NCBI RefSeq assembly: GCF_002631205.1
Contig: NZ_PDLO01000002.1
Location: forward strand, 62,001 to 126,000
Direction of reading: 5' to 3'
DNA from: Neolewinella marina
GTDB taxonomy: Bacteria; Bacteroidota; Bacteroidia; Chitinophagales; Saprospiraceae
DNA: 64,000 bases
Of the stretch, positions 8,422 to 17,248 are shown piece by piece (position 1 is the first letter of the stretch; each line of letters opens with the position of its first letter). A program made the translations under genes and the position numbers. Below the pieces are notes generated by a model. It ran no database searches. It was given only the letters and a program-made list of their open reading frames with translations, and was not told where the DNA came from.

Positions 8422-10704
8422 ATGATAAGAATGCTACTCACTTCCCTTCGGGGTCCCTTTTCACGATACTGCGAGTGGCGGCTATTGCTGCCCACTGCGG
8501 TGCTTCTCGCCGTGGCCACCCCGGCAATGGCCTCCCCCGGCTGCCACGATGGTACCGCGGTAACCTACACCCAAAAAGTGGTAGATGGAGGAGACCGAGT
8601 AGTGATGGAAGCCGAGCGCCCCACCACCAGCAGCGCCTCGGTCCGGGCGGGCCACGGACCGGAGGTAGCGTGGGAAGAATTCACCACCAACCAGGCGGGA
8701 AATGGTGCTTACGTGCGCATACCGACCACCGGCAATGAGATGTACGACCTCCCGGCGGATGGGGCCCGCCTGAATTACGAGATCGATTTCCTGCAGACCG
8801 GGACGTACTACGTCCATTTCCGCTACCGCGCCGACAGTGACGCGGACAACTCCGTCCGTCTGAGCCTGGACGGAAACCTGTTTTTGGAAGCCTGGCACCT
8901 GGACGTGACCAACACCGAGTGGGTCTGGGGTGTAGCACCGGTTACCATGAGTGTCACCTCCACCGGCATCCATACCTTCACCGTTCACCAGCGGGAAGAC
9001 GGCCTCTACCTGGACCGGATCATCATCACCTCCACCGCGGGAGCCTCCTACTACCGCTTCGGACCCAACGTTACCGAAACCGTTTACAGCCGGGAGGTCA
9101 AGGGACAGAACGGCCGCATCAGTTATTCCGAAGATTCCCGTACCGGCCATGGCATCCTCGTGATGGAGGCCGAGGAAGCCACCAACACCGTCTACGGAAG
9201 CCGCACCTACGAGTGCCGCAACTGGGTGTCTACCAACGACACCGGGGCCAGTGGGGGAAAGTACATGACCACGGCGGAAGCTGCTGAAATAAGTGACTCT
9301 TCCAACTTCCGCCAGGCTCCCCGCCTGGATTTTGAGCTCGAGATCGGCCATACCGGCAACCACTATATCCATTTGCGCCACAAGGCCATGCTGGACGACA
9401 ACTCCGTCTGGATTACCATCAACGACCGCCTGGTCAGTGCCTTTCACCTGGATATCGTGGATGCCTGGCAATGGCAGGTGGCCCCGGAACTGTTTGCCGC
9501 CTCGGCCGGTGAGGTAGTAATCATGAGCATCTACATGCGGGAGGATTACACCCCCATAGACAAGATCATCGTAACGACCGATCCGGCCTACGCTCCCTCC
9601 GGGCTGGGCCAGCACACCACGATCGAAACCCCGCCGGACCTGGTCTACAAGCAGAGCGCCCAGGTGGGGAACATCGTCGAGCTCCCCATGGAAACCCCCT
9701 CCCGTAACCGCGCCGGCACCGGACAGTACGAAGGCCTGCGCTGGGCCTACGTCAGCGACGCTACCGCCGAGGGCCGGAAGTACGCCATCGTGGAGAACGA
9801 CGCGGCGGACACCCTCATCATGTCCGGCGCCCGGTCGGACCTCGCGCCCCTGCAGGAGTTCGACATCAACTTCGTAGTGACCGGCACCCATTACCTCTAC
9901 GTCCGCCACGCCGCGCCGAATGGGTCGAACAATTCCTTTACCTACTACCTGGACGGCATCAAGATCCGGGAGCAGCACCTGGATGAGTTGAGTCCGAATG
10001 CCTGGACTACCTACTATTCAGAGGTATTGACCATCGAAATACCCACGACCGGTCTTCACGTCCTGGGCATTGCCCTGCGGGAGGACGGCACACCCATCGA
10101 CCATTTCACCCTCACCACTACCTCGCCGTACGCCGGCGGGGGGGATATGTCGCTGCCCATCTCCCTCACCGATTTCACGGCTGAAGCCGACGGGGCTACC
10201 AATCTCCTGGAGTGGACCAGCAGTTACGAAGCCGACACCGACTTCCACCGGGTGGAACGCAGCCACAACGGCACCGACAACTGGGAAGTGATCGGCACCG
10301 TAGCGGCGGCCGGCAACAGCGACGGATACCTCGACTACCGGTTTACCGACGAGCACCCCATTGAAAAGGCCTACTACCGCCTCACCACGGTGGACCTGGA
10401 CGGTACGGAGTCCACCAGCTCCATCGTCTCGGTGATCCGCGAACCGGCTGGTATCCGGCTGTCCGTCTACCCCAACCCCGCCACCGACCGCGCCGTTCTC
10501 ACCTTCGAGCACCGCGGCGGAGCGGAAGCCCTGCTGCGCCTGACTTCGCTCACGGGACAAGTGGTCGCTACCCGGCCAGTCGCCGTGACGCCGGGAAGGA
10601 ATACCATCGACATTCCCCTGGACCGCTTCACCCCCGGCACCTATATCCTGAGCCTCATGCTTAGTGGTGAATGGCAGACCCAGCGCATCGTCGTGACCCG
10701 CTAG
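8422..10704 (+). CDS. Secreted T9SS protein with three carbohydrate-binding-like repeats
   Basis: About 760 residues from the ATG after a GGAGG at 8414-8418; the ATG at 8431 is an alternative with better spacing. A signal peptide (LLLPTAVLLAVATPAMA) is followed by three ~150-residue beta-sandwich repeats, each with the pattern V.MEAE/ELPME... NGAYV ... YYVHFRYRA/HYIHLRHKA/HYLYVRHAA ... NSV..SLDG ... DRIIITS, resembling CBM6/35-type or GH115 C-terminal modules. No catalytic domain is visible. The C-terminus has an FN3-like domain (LPISLTDFTAEA) and a T9SS type A sorting domain (YPNPATDRAVLTF to the end), so the protein should be exported and attached to the cell surface. Likely role: surface glycan capture. 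The carbohydrate-binding call is fold-level inference. Confidence 0.75.
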   Translation: MIRMLLTSLRGPFSRYCEWRLLLPTAVLLAVATPAMASPGCHDGTAVTYTQKVVDGGDRVVMEAERPTTSSASVRAGHGPEVAWEEFTTNQAGNGAYVRIPTTGNEMYDLPADGARLNYEIDFLQTGTYYVHFRYRADSDADNSVRLSLDGNLFLEAWHLDVTNTEWVWGVAPVTMSVTSTGIHTFTVHQREDGLYLDRIIITSTAGASYYRFGPNVTETVYSREVKGQNGRISYSEDSRTGHGILVMEAEEATNTVYGSRTYECRNWVSTNDTGASGGKYMTTAEAAEISDSSNFRQAPRLDFELEIGHTGNHYIHLRHKAMLDDNSVWITINDRLVSAFHLDIVDAWQWQVAPELFAASAGEVVIMSIYMREDYTPIDKIIVTTDPAYAPSGLGQHTTIETPPDLVYKQSAQVGNIVELPMETPSRNRAGTGQYEGLRWAYVSDATAEGRKYAIVENDAADTLIMSGARSDLAPLQEFDINFVVTGTHYLYVRHAAPNGSNNSFTYYLDGIKIREQHLDELSPNAWTTYYSEVLTIEIPTTGLHVLGIALREDGTPIDHFTLTTTSPYAGGGDMSLPISLTDFTAEADGATNLLEWTSSYEADTDFHRVERSHNGTDNWEVIGTVAAAGNSDGYLDYRFTDEHPIEKAYYRLTTVDLDGTESTSSIVSVIREPAGIRLSVYPNPATDRAVLTFEHRGGAEALLRLTSLTGQVVATRPVAVTPGRNTIDIPLDRFTPGTYILSLMLSGEWQTQRIVVTR

Positions 10705-10718
10705 CCAGGTACCTCCCC

Positions 10719-11795
10719 TCAGGGGTGAAACACATCCCCCAGCACCGCCCCCTCTCCGACCAGTCGTTCGGGGAGGGGGCTGTCGTAAATGACCAGGTGG
10801 GTGCCGTCGGCCAGGATGGCCATGCCTTCCGCCTTGTCCTTTCCGTAGGCGTGCTGCCCGCCGTGGGTGACGTCGTACAGCCGCTCCGGGTGGTGGCAGA
10901 CGGTGACTTCCTTCTCCGGGAAGCCGCCGCGGATGCACCAGGCACTGATGGTCCCGTCAAGGTCCATGGTGGGCCCGGCCAGCAATAGCACATCGCCGGT
11001 GCGCGGGTCGATGTTGATTTCGCGGATGCCCATGCCGGCCAGTTTGACAAAGTGCTTGCGGTATGGCTTGTCGTGGTGGCCGCGGCCGTCCAGGTGGAGA
11101 AAGTCTCCCCGCTCATGTACCCCGAACTCCAGTACCACGGCCCAGCCTCCGATGACCGGTCCGCGCAGTCCGATAAAGATGCGACCGTGGTGAACGGCCA
11201 GCCCCTCAATGTCGAAGCCGTTGTCCTTGCAGGGGATGTGCATGAAGGGGCTCAGGTGGGCGTCGGTGCTCAGCAGTTCAGTCAGGACGGTGCTGTCGGA
11301 GCCCCCTTCGAGCAGTTTGGCCGTGTGTTTCTTCCCGTCGATGGTGACCTGATGCAGGGGCGTCCAGGTGCCCGTTTTCCGGTTTACCCGACAGGGGATA
11401 CGCCCGAGGGAAAAGCGGTTGCGGTCCACCGTGATGGTGCCCAGGGCCGCGGCGCCGGTTTGGTCGTCATCGTCCTCGTCTGGAGTGGCACGCTTAAGCG
11501 ACATACTGCCGGTAAACCACAGGTAGGGCTCCTCCCAGGCCAACCCCTCAATGTCCATCTCCCCCTCGCTGCCGTCGGGCAGGTCGAAGAAGTCGGCCAG
11601 TTCATAGGTCTCGTGGTTGCCGTAGCCTCCTTCTTCTTCGAGTAGCCGCTCGATGGCCGAGCTTTCGTCGTAGGCCACGAAGAGGGTCTGGTCCACCACC
11701 ACCGAGGTAGACAACTGGCCGCGGATTTCCTCGATGTTTGCAGCCCGGTGGTTGAAGGTCAGCCTGACCTGCCGGATGGGGTCCCGTCGCTTCAT
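10719..11795 (-). CDS. DUF3616-family protein
   Basis: About 358 residues of soluble, beta-rich protein with no signal peptide. Segments such as DIEGLAWEEPYLWFTGSMSLKR, FDIEGLAVHHGRIFIGLRGPV and INIDPRTGDVLLLAGPTMDLDG match the propeller-like layout of DUF3616 proteins, whose function is unknown. A DEDDDD acidic run sits around residue 110. I chose the ATG at 11795 because an AGAGGG lies seven bases before it; the ATG two codons upstream is also possible, while the open frame beyond looks non-coding. It converges with the CBM-repeat gene with a 14-bp gap. Confidence 0.75.
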   Translation of the reverse strand: MKRRDPIRQVRLTFNHRAANIEEIRGQLSTSVVVDQTLFVAYDESSAIERLLEEEGGYGNHETYELADFFDLPDGSEGEMDIEGLAWEEPYLWFTGSMSLKRATPDEDDDDQTGAAALGTITVDRNRFSLGRIPCRVNRKTGTWTPLHQVTIDGKKHTAKLLEGGSDSTVLTELLSTDAHLSPFMHIPCKDNGFDIEGLAVHHGRIFIGLRGPVIGGWAVVLEFGVHERGDFLHLDGRGHHDKPYRKHFVKLAGMGIREINIDPRTGDVLLLAGPTMDLDGTISAWCIRGGFPEKEVTVCHHPERLYDVTHGGQHAYGKDKAEGMAILADGTHLVIYDSPLPERLVGEGAVLGDVFHP

Positions 11796-12016
11796 TTTCA
11801 TACCCTCTAGAATTCCCGGCGCGGCCGTTTTGTGCACGGGCGGCGGCGCGCGGGTGCCGGACGATTGGTCAGGTTTCCCTCGCCCCCGGCCACCGAGGAG
11901 CGGGAACGCTACCTGGCCTTCAGGCGCGACTTTGCGCCCCTGCTGCCCTGGGCGTAGGACGGCACGAAGCGAAACCACCCGGTGCCTTAACTTATACCCG
12001 AGCCAACTACACCACT

Positions 12017-13318
12017 ATGCGAGTCATTTTACTGTTGATGCTGCTTTGCTCGGCCTCCCTCTCCGCCCAGGACACGGGAATCGAATCCGCCGCCATGGCC
12101 GCCGAGCGGTTGCTGGACCAGGAAAACACAGCCGACATCACGGCCTTCATCGATACCTACATGGGCGAGGTGGCCGACCGCCCGGCCCTCGTAGCCCAAA
12201 TACGCGCCCTGCAACGGGAGCTCGCCGGACTGCGCGACGGCATCATGCTCGATGTCGAGGACGCCGGGGCCATCCTGACCCTCATCGGCAACGGCGTGGA
12301 AAAGCGGCTGCTCGTCGCCTATGATTTCGATGCCCGGCGGGTGACCGGCTTGTCCGTGCTGCCACCGGAAGAGCGGCTCACCTTCGATCCGGAGCATCCG
12401 GAAGGCGCCGTGAAGTATATGCTGGAGCGGGGGATGGCCGGACTACTCTACGTCGAATCCGACGGCAAGGTGCTGATCGAGCAACCCTTCGGAATGGCCA
12501 ACGAAAGCCTGGGCGTGGCCAACGATACGTCCACCATCTTCGCCATCGGATCCCGGCCGATCGACTTCACCGTTGCGGCCATCCTGCTGCTGGACCAGCG
12601 GGGCGAGCTGAGCCTGGACGATACCCTGGGGGTGCACCTGGAAGGGGTGCCCGCTGACAAGCGCGACATGACCCTGAGTCACCTGATGACGGGCCAGTCG
12701 GGGTTGCCGGACTTCTTTCACAACGATTCAGACTGGGACGCCGACCTGCAGTGGATTGGCCGTGAGGAGGCCGTTAACCGACTTCTGTCCCAGCCGCTGC
12801 GCTTCGCCCCCGGCACCGGGCGCGCCCACTCCCACGGCGCCTACGGACTGCTGGCGGCCATCGTGGAGCTGGTCAGCGGGAAATCGTATATGGCTTTTCT
12901 CAAAGAGAACTTCTTTATCCCCGCCGGAATGGAGCGCACCGGCGAATACGGCGACCGCCAGGACTTCTCCCTTGAGGATTTCGCCGTGGGCGGCGGCCCC
13001 CAGTTCGTGGGCCTGCCCAATATCCCCCCGAACTGGGGCCCCACCTCCTGGCTGATCAAGGGCAGCGGGGGGATGTACTCCACCCTCGGGGACCTGCGGC
13101 GATTCTACACCCTGGTCCGGGGAGACCAGGTCTTCGATGCGGAGCATTCCCGCCGCTTCCGTGGGTCATCCGTGGAAGTGGACGGCTCCGTGCGGGGATT
13201 TGAACTGTTCAGCGTATCCGAGCCCCCGTCTGCCCAGCTCTTCCTCTTCCTGAACCGACCCGGTGACCCGGCGGAGCGCCGCAAGATCTTCAGGGGCCTC
13301 GAGGGACTGGTGAAGTAG
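12017..13318 (+). CDS. Beta-lactamase/PBP-fold serine hydrolase homologue, probably catalytically impaired
   Basis: 433 residues with a signal peptide (MRVILLLMLLCSASLSAQ), so periplasmic or exported. Residues ~135-430 have the class C beta-lactamase/D-aminopeptidase layout: AILLLDQRGELSLDDTLG and LSHLMTGQSGLPDFF are family hallmarks. The active site is altered. The SxxK motif is S179-R-P-I182, so the general-base lysine is an isoleucine, and the YxN motif (expected near 271-273) reads H-S-H. The N-terminal ~130 residues resemble the small DUF3887-like or spacer domain often attached to these hydrolases, but I cannot name it. It may be a pseudoenzyme or binding protein. Confidence 0.8.
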   Translation: MRVILLLMLLCSASLSAQDTGIESAAMAAERLLDQENTADITAFIDTYMGEVADRPALVAQIRALQRELAGLRDGIMLDVEDAGAILTLIGNGVEKRLLVAYDFDARRVTGLSVLPPEERLTFDPEHPEGAVKYMLERGMAGLLYVESDGKVLIEQPFGMANESLGVANDTSTIFAIGSRPIDFTVAAILLLDQRGELSLDDTLGVHLEGVPADKRDMTLSHLMTGQSGLPDFFHNDSDWDADLQWIGREEAVNRLLSQPLRFAPGTGRAHSHGAYGLLAAIVELVSGKSYMAFLKENFFIPAGMERTGEYGDRQDFSLEDFAVGGGPQFVGLPNIPPNWGPTSWLIKGSGGMYSTLGDLRRFYTLVRGDQVFDAEHSRRFRGSSVEVDGSVRGFELFSVSEPPSAQLFLFLNRPGDPAERRKIFRGLEGLVK

Positions 13319-13395
13319 CTTTTTCTGCCCAATTTCTTACTGGAAAGGAGGAGGATGAGCTAGTGCCAATTGATACTTTGCGGCGTTTGCTGTGC

Positions 13396-13424
13396 AGCGG
13401 GAACCCCTTGCGGTCCCGCTTTCA
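13396..13424 (+). terminator. Possible stem-loop between serine hydrolase homologue and antiporter
   Basis: Arms AGCGGGA (13396-13402) and TCCCGCT (13414-13420) can pair around an 11-base loop, followed by a short pyrimidine tail. It could terminate the upstream gene or act as a leader hairpin for the antiporter; the tail is poor in T, so confidence is low. Confidence 0.35.
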
Positions 13425-13469
13425 TTTCCACTCCGCCATGACCCGTGGCTGCGTCACCCCCCCGAAACC

Positions 13470-14939
13470 ATGAACCTGACCATTGAAAATATCCTGCTGA
13501 TCGGCTCTATCCTGCTGCTGATCAGCATCGTCGCGGGCAAGACCTCCTACAAGTTCGGCGTACCCACCCTGCTGCTGTTTTTGGCCATCGGCATGCTGGC
13601 GGGGTCCGACGGCATCGGCGGAATCTTTTTCAACGATCCGAGCCTCGCTCAGTTTATCGGCATCGTTTCCCTCAATTTCATCCTCTTTTCCGGCGGACTG
13701 GACACCAACTGGGCCACCGTAAAACCCATCCTGCGGGAGGGCGTGGCCTTGTCCACCCTGGGCGTCCTGTTCACGGCGGTTTCCCTCGGGACCTTCGTCT
13801 GGTACGTAACCGACTTCACCATCTACGAAAGCATGCTGCTGGGGTCCATCGTATCCTCAACGGATGCCGCGGCGGTGTTTTCCATCCTGAGGTCGAAGAA
13901 CCTGGCCCTGAAAACCAACCTCCGCCCTACCCTCGAGCTGGAAAGCGGCAGTAACGACCCCATGGCCTACGTATTGACCCTGGCCTTCCTGACGCTGGTG
14001 GTGAACCAGGACCAGAGCCTGGCCTCCGTGATTCCTATGTTCCTGCTGCAGATGGCCCTGGGCGGCGTCGGGGGCTTTGCCTTCGGCCACCTCAGCAAGC
14101 AGATCATCAACCGGATCAAGCTTGACTTCGAAGGGCTCTACCCCGTGCTCGTCATTGCCCTCATGTTCATCACCTTTTCGGCCACCGACGCGGTGGGCGG
14201 CAACGGCTTCCTGGCGATTTACATCTGCGCGGTTTATCTCGGCAACCAGGACCTGATCCACAAGCGGACCATCCTGAAGATGTTTGACGGGCTGGCCTGG
14301 CTCATGCAGATCGTACTGTTCCTTACCCTGGGGCTGCTGGTCTTTCCTTCCCAGATGATGCCCTACGCCGGCATCGGGCTGCTGGTCTCCCTCTTCCTGA
14401 TCGTCGTGGCCCGACCCGTAGGGGTGCTGCTCAGTCTGATGTTCTTCCGGATGAAGATGAGGAGGCGGCTGTACATCTCCTGGGTGGGGCTGAGGGGGGC
14501 GGTACCGATCGTCTTCGCTACCTATCCCCTGCTGGCCGGCATCGACAAGGCCACCGCCATTTTCAACATCGTCTTTTTCATTTCCGTTTCCTCCGTCCTC
14601 ATCCAGGGCACCACCCTCTCGCTGTTCGCCAAGTGGCTCAAGGTGGCGCTGCCCGAACAGGCGAAGAAGTTGAACGCCACCGACCTCCTGCTGGCGGATA
14701 ACCCCAAGGCCGAGATGCAGGAGTTTACCATCACCCCGGACTGCTACGCGGTGGAAAAGGAAATCGTGCAACTGGGCTTCCCGAAGAACGCCATCATCGC
14801 CATGATCAAGCGGGAGGGTAATTACCTCCTGCCCAATGGTTCCACGAAACTGGAAACGGGGGATTCCCTGATCGTCCTGGCCGACGGGCCGGGCGTACTG
14901 GATGCCGTGGCCAAAACGCTGAAGGGGGGCAACGCCTGA
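13470..14939 (+). CDS. K+(Na+)/H+ antiporter of the CvrA/NhaP2 type
   Basis: Inner-membrane cation/proton antiporter (CPA1) that exports K+ or Na+ in exchange for protons. The 489 residues from the ATG at 13470 give about twelve membrane helices, with the transport-site region ILGSIVSSTDAAAVFSILRSKNL (around residues 113-135) and the LVLIALMFITFSATDAVGGNGFLAIYI helix pair. The C-terminal ~100 residues (MQEFTITPDCYAVEKEIVQLG... TGDSLIVLADG) form an RCK_C/TrkA_C-like regulatory domain, as in NhaP2. The upstream frame extension lacks membrane character and was not used. A TACTTTGCGGC motif at 13374 may be part of its promoter. Confidence 0.9.
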   Translation: MNLTIENILLIGSILLLISIVAGKTSYKFGVPTLLLFLAIGMLAGSDGIGGIFFNDPSLAQFIGIVSLNFILFSGGLDTNWATVKPILREGVALSTLGVLFTAVSLGTFVWYVTDFTIYESMLLGSIVSSTDAAAVFSILRSKNLALKTNLRPTLELESGSNDPMAYVLTLAFLTLVVNQDQSLASVIPMFLLQMALGGVGGFAFGHLSKQIINRIKLDFEGLYPVLVIALMFITFSATDAVGGNGFLAIYICAVYLGNQDLIHKRTILKMFDGLAWLMQIVLFLTLGLLVFPSQMMPYAGIGLLVSLFLIVVARPVGVLLSLMFFRMKMRRRLYISWVGLRGAVPIVFATYPLLAGIDKATAIFNIVFFISVSSVLIQGTTLSLFAKWLKVALPEQAKKLNATDLLLADNPKAEMQEFTITPDCYAVEKEIVQLGFPKNAIIAMIKREGNYLLPNGSTKLETGDSLIVLADGPGVLDAVAKTLKGGNA

Positions 14940-15046
14940 GGCTGGATTCCTGCTACCCCGGGGGACGTATGAATAACTAATAATTATCTTAATCCCGGAC
15001 ATCTGCCCGCAGCCCAGACCCTCACCCCTTTACCACTGGCCTCACC

Positions 15047-15784
15047 ATGCTAACCCCTCAGGAAAAAGACTTTCTAGATACCCACGGCTACCTCAACCTC
15101 GGCCAATTGCTCACGCCCGCTGAGGTCGATCAAATCAACGCCCGCCTGGCGGAACTACAGCAACAGGAAGGCGACCGCGCCGGAGCCGAGCTGGCCGAAT
15201 CAAAGTACATCCGCCACCCGAAGGAAGAAGGAGCCGACCGGCTGGCGGACCTGGTCAACAAAGGGCCCGTATTCGATATCTGCTACACCCACCCCCGGGT
15301 ACTGGCCGCCATCGAGGCCGTGCTGGGTGCCGAGTACAAGCTGTCCTCCCTGAACTACCGGGCGGCCAAACCCGGGAAGGGCCAACAGAAGCTACACGTC
15401 GACTACAAGAATGCCGTGGCGGAAGACAGTTTCAAGGTCTGCAACAGCATCTGGATCCTCGATGATTTTACCGAACGCAACGGCGCCACCCGGATCGTGC
15501 CGGGCACCCACCGGTCGAGGGAATTGCCGGAAGCGGCCATGCCCGATCCCCACGCCAGTCACCCGGATGAAATCCTCATCACCGCGCCCGCCGGTTCCGT
15601 AGTAATCTTCAATTCCCACGTCTGGCACGGCGGCACCACCAACCACACCGACCGCGACCGCCGGAGCATCCACAGCTATTTCTGCACCCGGGACCAACCC
15701 CAGCAGATCGACCAGCGGAAGTACATCACCCCGGAAACCCGAAAGCGGATCGGGAAAAGGGGCCGGGCGATACTGGATGTGTAG
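15047..15784 (+). CDS. Phytanoyl-CoA dioxygenase (PhyH) family protein
   Basis: Fe(II)/2-oxoglutarate-dependent oxygenase, 245 residues, no signal peptide. The metal-binding facial triad is visible as H117-x-D119 (KLHVDY) and H194 (VWHGG), with an arginine cluster RDRRSIHSYF that can hold 2-oxoglutarate. The core beta-barrel strand SVVIFNSHVWHGG is typical. The family hydroxylates diverse substrates (lipids, mugineic-type metabolites, ectoine) and nothing here fixes the substrate. It starts ~110 bp after the antiporter on the same strand but has its own AT-rich upstream spacer, so co-transcription is uncertain. Confidence 0.88.
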   Translation: MLTPQEKDFLDTHGYLNLGQLLTPAEVDQINARLAELQQQEGDRAGAELAESKYIRHPKEEGADRLADLVNKGPVFDICYTHPRVLAAIEAVLGAEYKLSSLNYRAAKPGKGQQKLHVDYKNAVAEDSFKVCNSIWILDDFTERNGATRIVPGTHRSRELPEAAMPDPHASHPDEILITAPAGSVVIFNSHVWHGGTTNHTDRDRRSIHSYFCTRDQPQQIDQRKYITPETRKRIGKRGRAILDV

Positions 15785-15854
15785 GGTTTTAACCGCCCCA
15801 TTACACCTTGCGAATCCTTTCCCGCGAGGAGTTTCTTAACCCTACCTTCCCTTC

Positions 15855-17096
15855 ATGCCCAAACTGCCCTCCCTCTCCGCCGGACTGCTGGTGGCCGCCA
15901 CCGGCGTCGGGGCGGGCGACCTGGTGATCTCGTCGCTGAGTGGGGCACGCTACGGCCTCACCCTGCTCTGGGCGATCGCGGTCGGGGCGGTACTGAAGTT
16001 CGCACTCAACGAGGGACTGGCCCGCTGGGAACTCGCCACGAACACCACCCTGCTGGAGGGCTGGGTGGAACGGCTCCCGAGAATCGTCGCCCTCACCTTC
16101 GGTGTCTACCTCTGCTTCTGGGCCTTGCTGGTGGCGGGCACCCTTATCTCCTACAACGGGGTGGTGGCCAACAGCATCTTCCCCCTGCCCTTTTCCGAAA
16201 AGACGGGCGCAACAGTTTGGGGGGCGATCCAGTCCGTGCTGGGCCTGGCGCTGGTCCGCTGGGGCGGTTACCGGGGGGTGGAGAAGGTGATGAAGGGAGT
16301 GATCGCCCTGCTGTTTGCGGTGGTAATCGGCTGCGCGGTGGTAGTGGCGCCTTCCTACGGAGCGGTGGTGTCCAACACCTTCATTCCTACGGTGCCCGGG
16401 ACTACCGACGGCCTGCTGTTCAGTTTCGCGCTGGTGGGCGCCGTGGGGGGCACCCTGACGATTATGTGCTACGCCTACTGGCTGCGCGAAAAGCGGCAGC
16501 TGGGAGACGTGCGCATCGGGGAAATCAGAATGGACCTGGGGGTGGCCTACGTACTGACGGCCCTTTTCGGGATGGCGGTAACCGTCATCGCGGCCGGAGT
16601 ACGCCCGGAAGCCGTGGGCGGTTATGCCCTGGTAACCAGCATCGCCGGACAACTGGCTACGGTGATGGGACAGGTTGGATACTGGAGCTTCCTGGTGGGC
16701 TTCTGGGCCGCCGTACTCACCTCCATGGTGGGAGTATACAGCGGAGTCCCCTACCTTTTCGCTGACCTCTGGGGCCGGTACCGGAAGCGGTACGCGAACA
16801 TCGACCTCCCCGCCCAACCCCTGCGGCAAACCCCGGCTTATCGCTGGTTCCTCCTCTACCTGGCGCTGCCGCCTATTCTGCTGACCGTCTTTCAGCGCCC
16901 AGCCTGGATCGCCATTGTATACGCCGTTTCCGGCGCGGCCTTCATGCCATTCCTGGCCCTCACCCTGCTGTATATGAACAACCAGTCGCGCTGGCTCGGA
17001 TCGTTGCGCAACGGCTGGATCACCAATACGCTGCTGGGAATCTGCCTGCTGCTGTTTCTGGTGTTGCTGGGGGTTCAGCTGGAGGTTTTTGGGTAA
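15855..17096 (+). CDS. Nramp-related divalent metal transporter
   Basis: 413 residues with about eleven membrane helices. The N-terminus (GLLVAATGVGAGDLVISSLSGARYGLTLLW and FALNEGLARWELAT) matches a branch of the Nramp/MntH family in which the canonical DPGN metal motif of helix 1 reads G-A-G-D. Classical Nramp proteins import Mn2+ or Fe2+ with protons; because key metal ligands differ in this branch, the substrate is uncertain. It starts 70 bp downstream of the PhyH gene, same strand. A TACCTTCC sequence ~10 bp before the ATG is a poor match to a -7 element. Confidence 0.8.
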   Translation: MPKLPSLSAGLLVAATGVGAGDLVISSLSGARYGLTLLWAIAVGAVLKFALNEGLARWELATNTTLLEGWVERLPRIVALTFGVYLCFWALLVAGTLISYNGVVANSIFPLPFSEKTGATVWGAIQSVLGLALVRWGGYRGVEKVMKGVIALLFAVVIGCAVVVAPSYGAVVSNTFIPTVPGTTDGLLFSFALVGAVGGTLTIMCYAYWLREKRQLGDVRIGEIRMDLGVAYVLTALFGMAVTVIAAGVRPEAVGGYALVTSIAGQLATVMGQVGYWSFLVGFWAAVLTSMVGVYSGVPYLFADLWGRYRKRYANIDLPAQPLRQTPAYRWFLLYLALPPILLTVFQRPAWIAIVYAVSGAAFMPFLALTLLYMNNQSRWLGSLRNGWITNTLLGICLLLFLVLLGVQLEVFG

Positions 17097-17115
17097 GCTG
17101 GAGGGGTTGATATGC

Positions 17116-17148
17116 GATTCTTGATTCTCGATACTCGATTCTCGATTT
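17116..17148. repeat. Short tandem microrepeat (GATTCTCGATA-like)
   Basis: Between the Nramp and sulfatase genes the words GATTCTTGATTCTCG and ATACTCGATTCTCGAT repeat a GATTCTCG-type 8-mer about four times. It is unlike either coding neighbour in composition. Confidence 0.6.
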
Positions 17149-17248
17149 GGCTACCGCTGTTACCTGCTCGCTACGCTCGTCGGAGGAGTTGCCCGGCCTA
17201 CCCAATTATCCGCCACGAATTACCTTAACCGGAACAACCACTCCCGCC

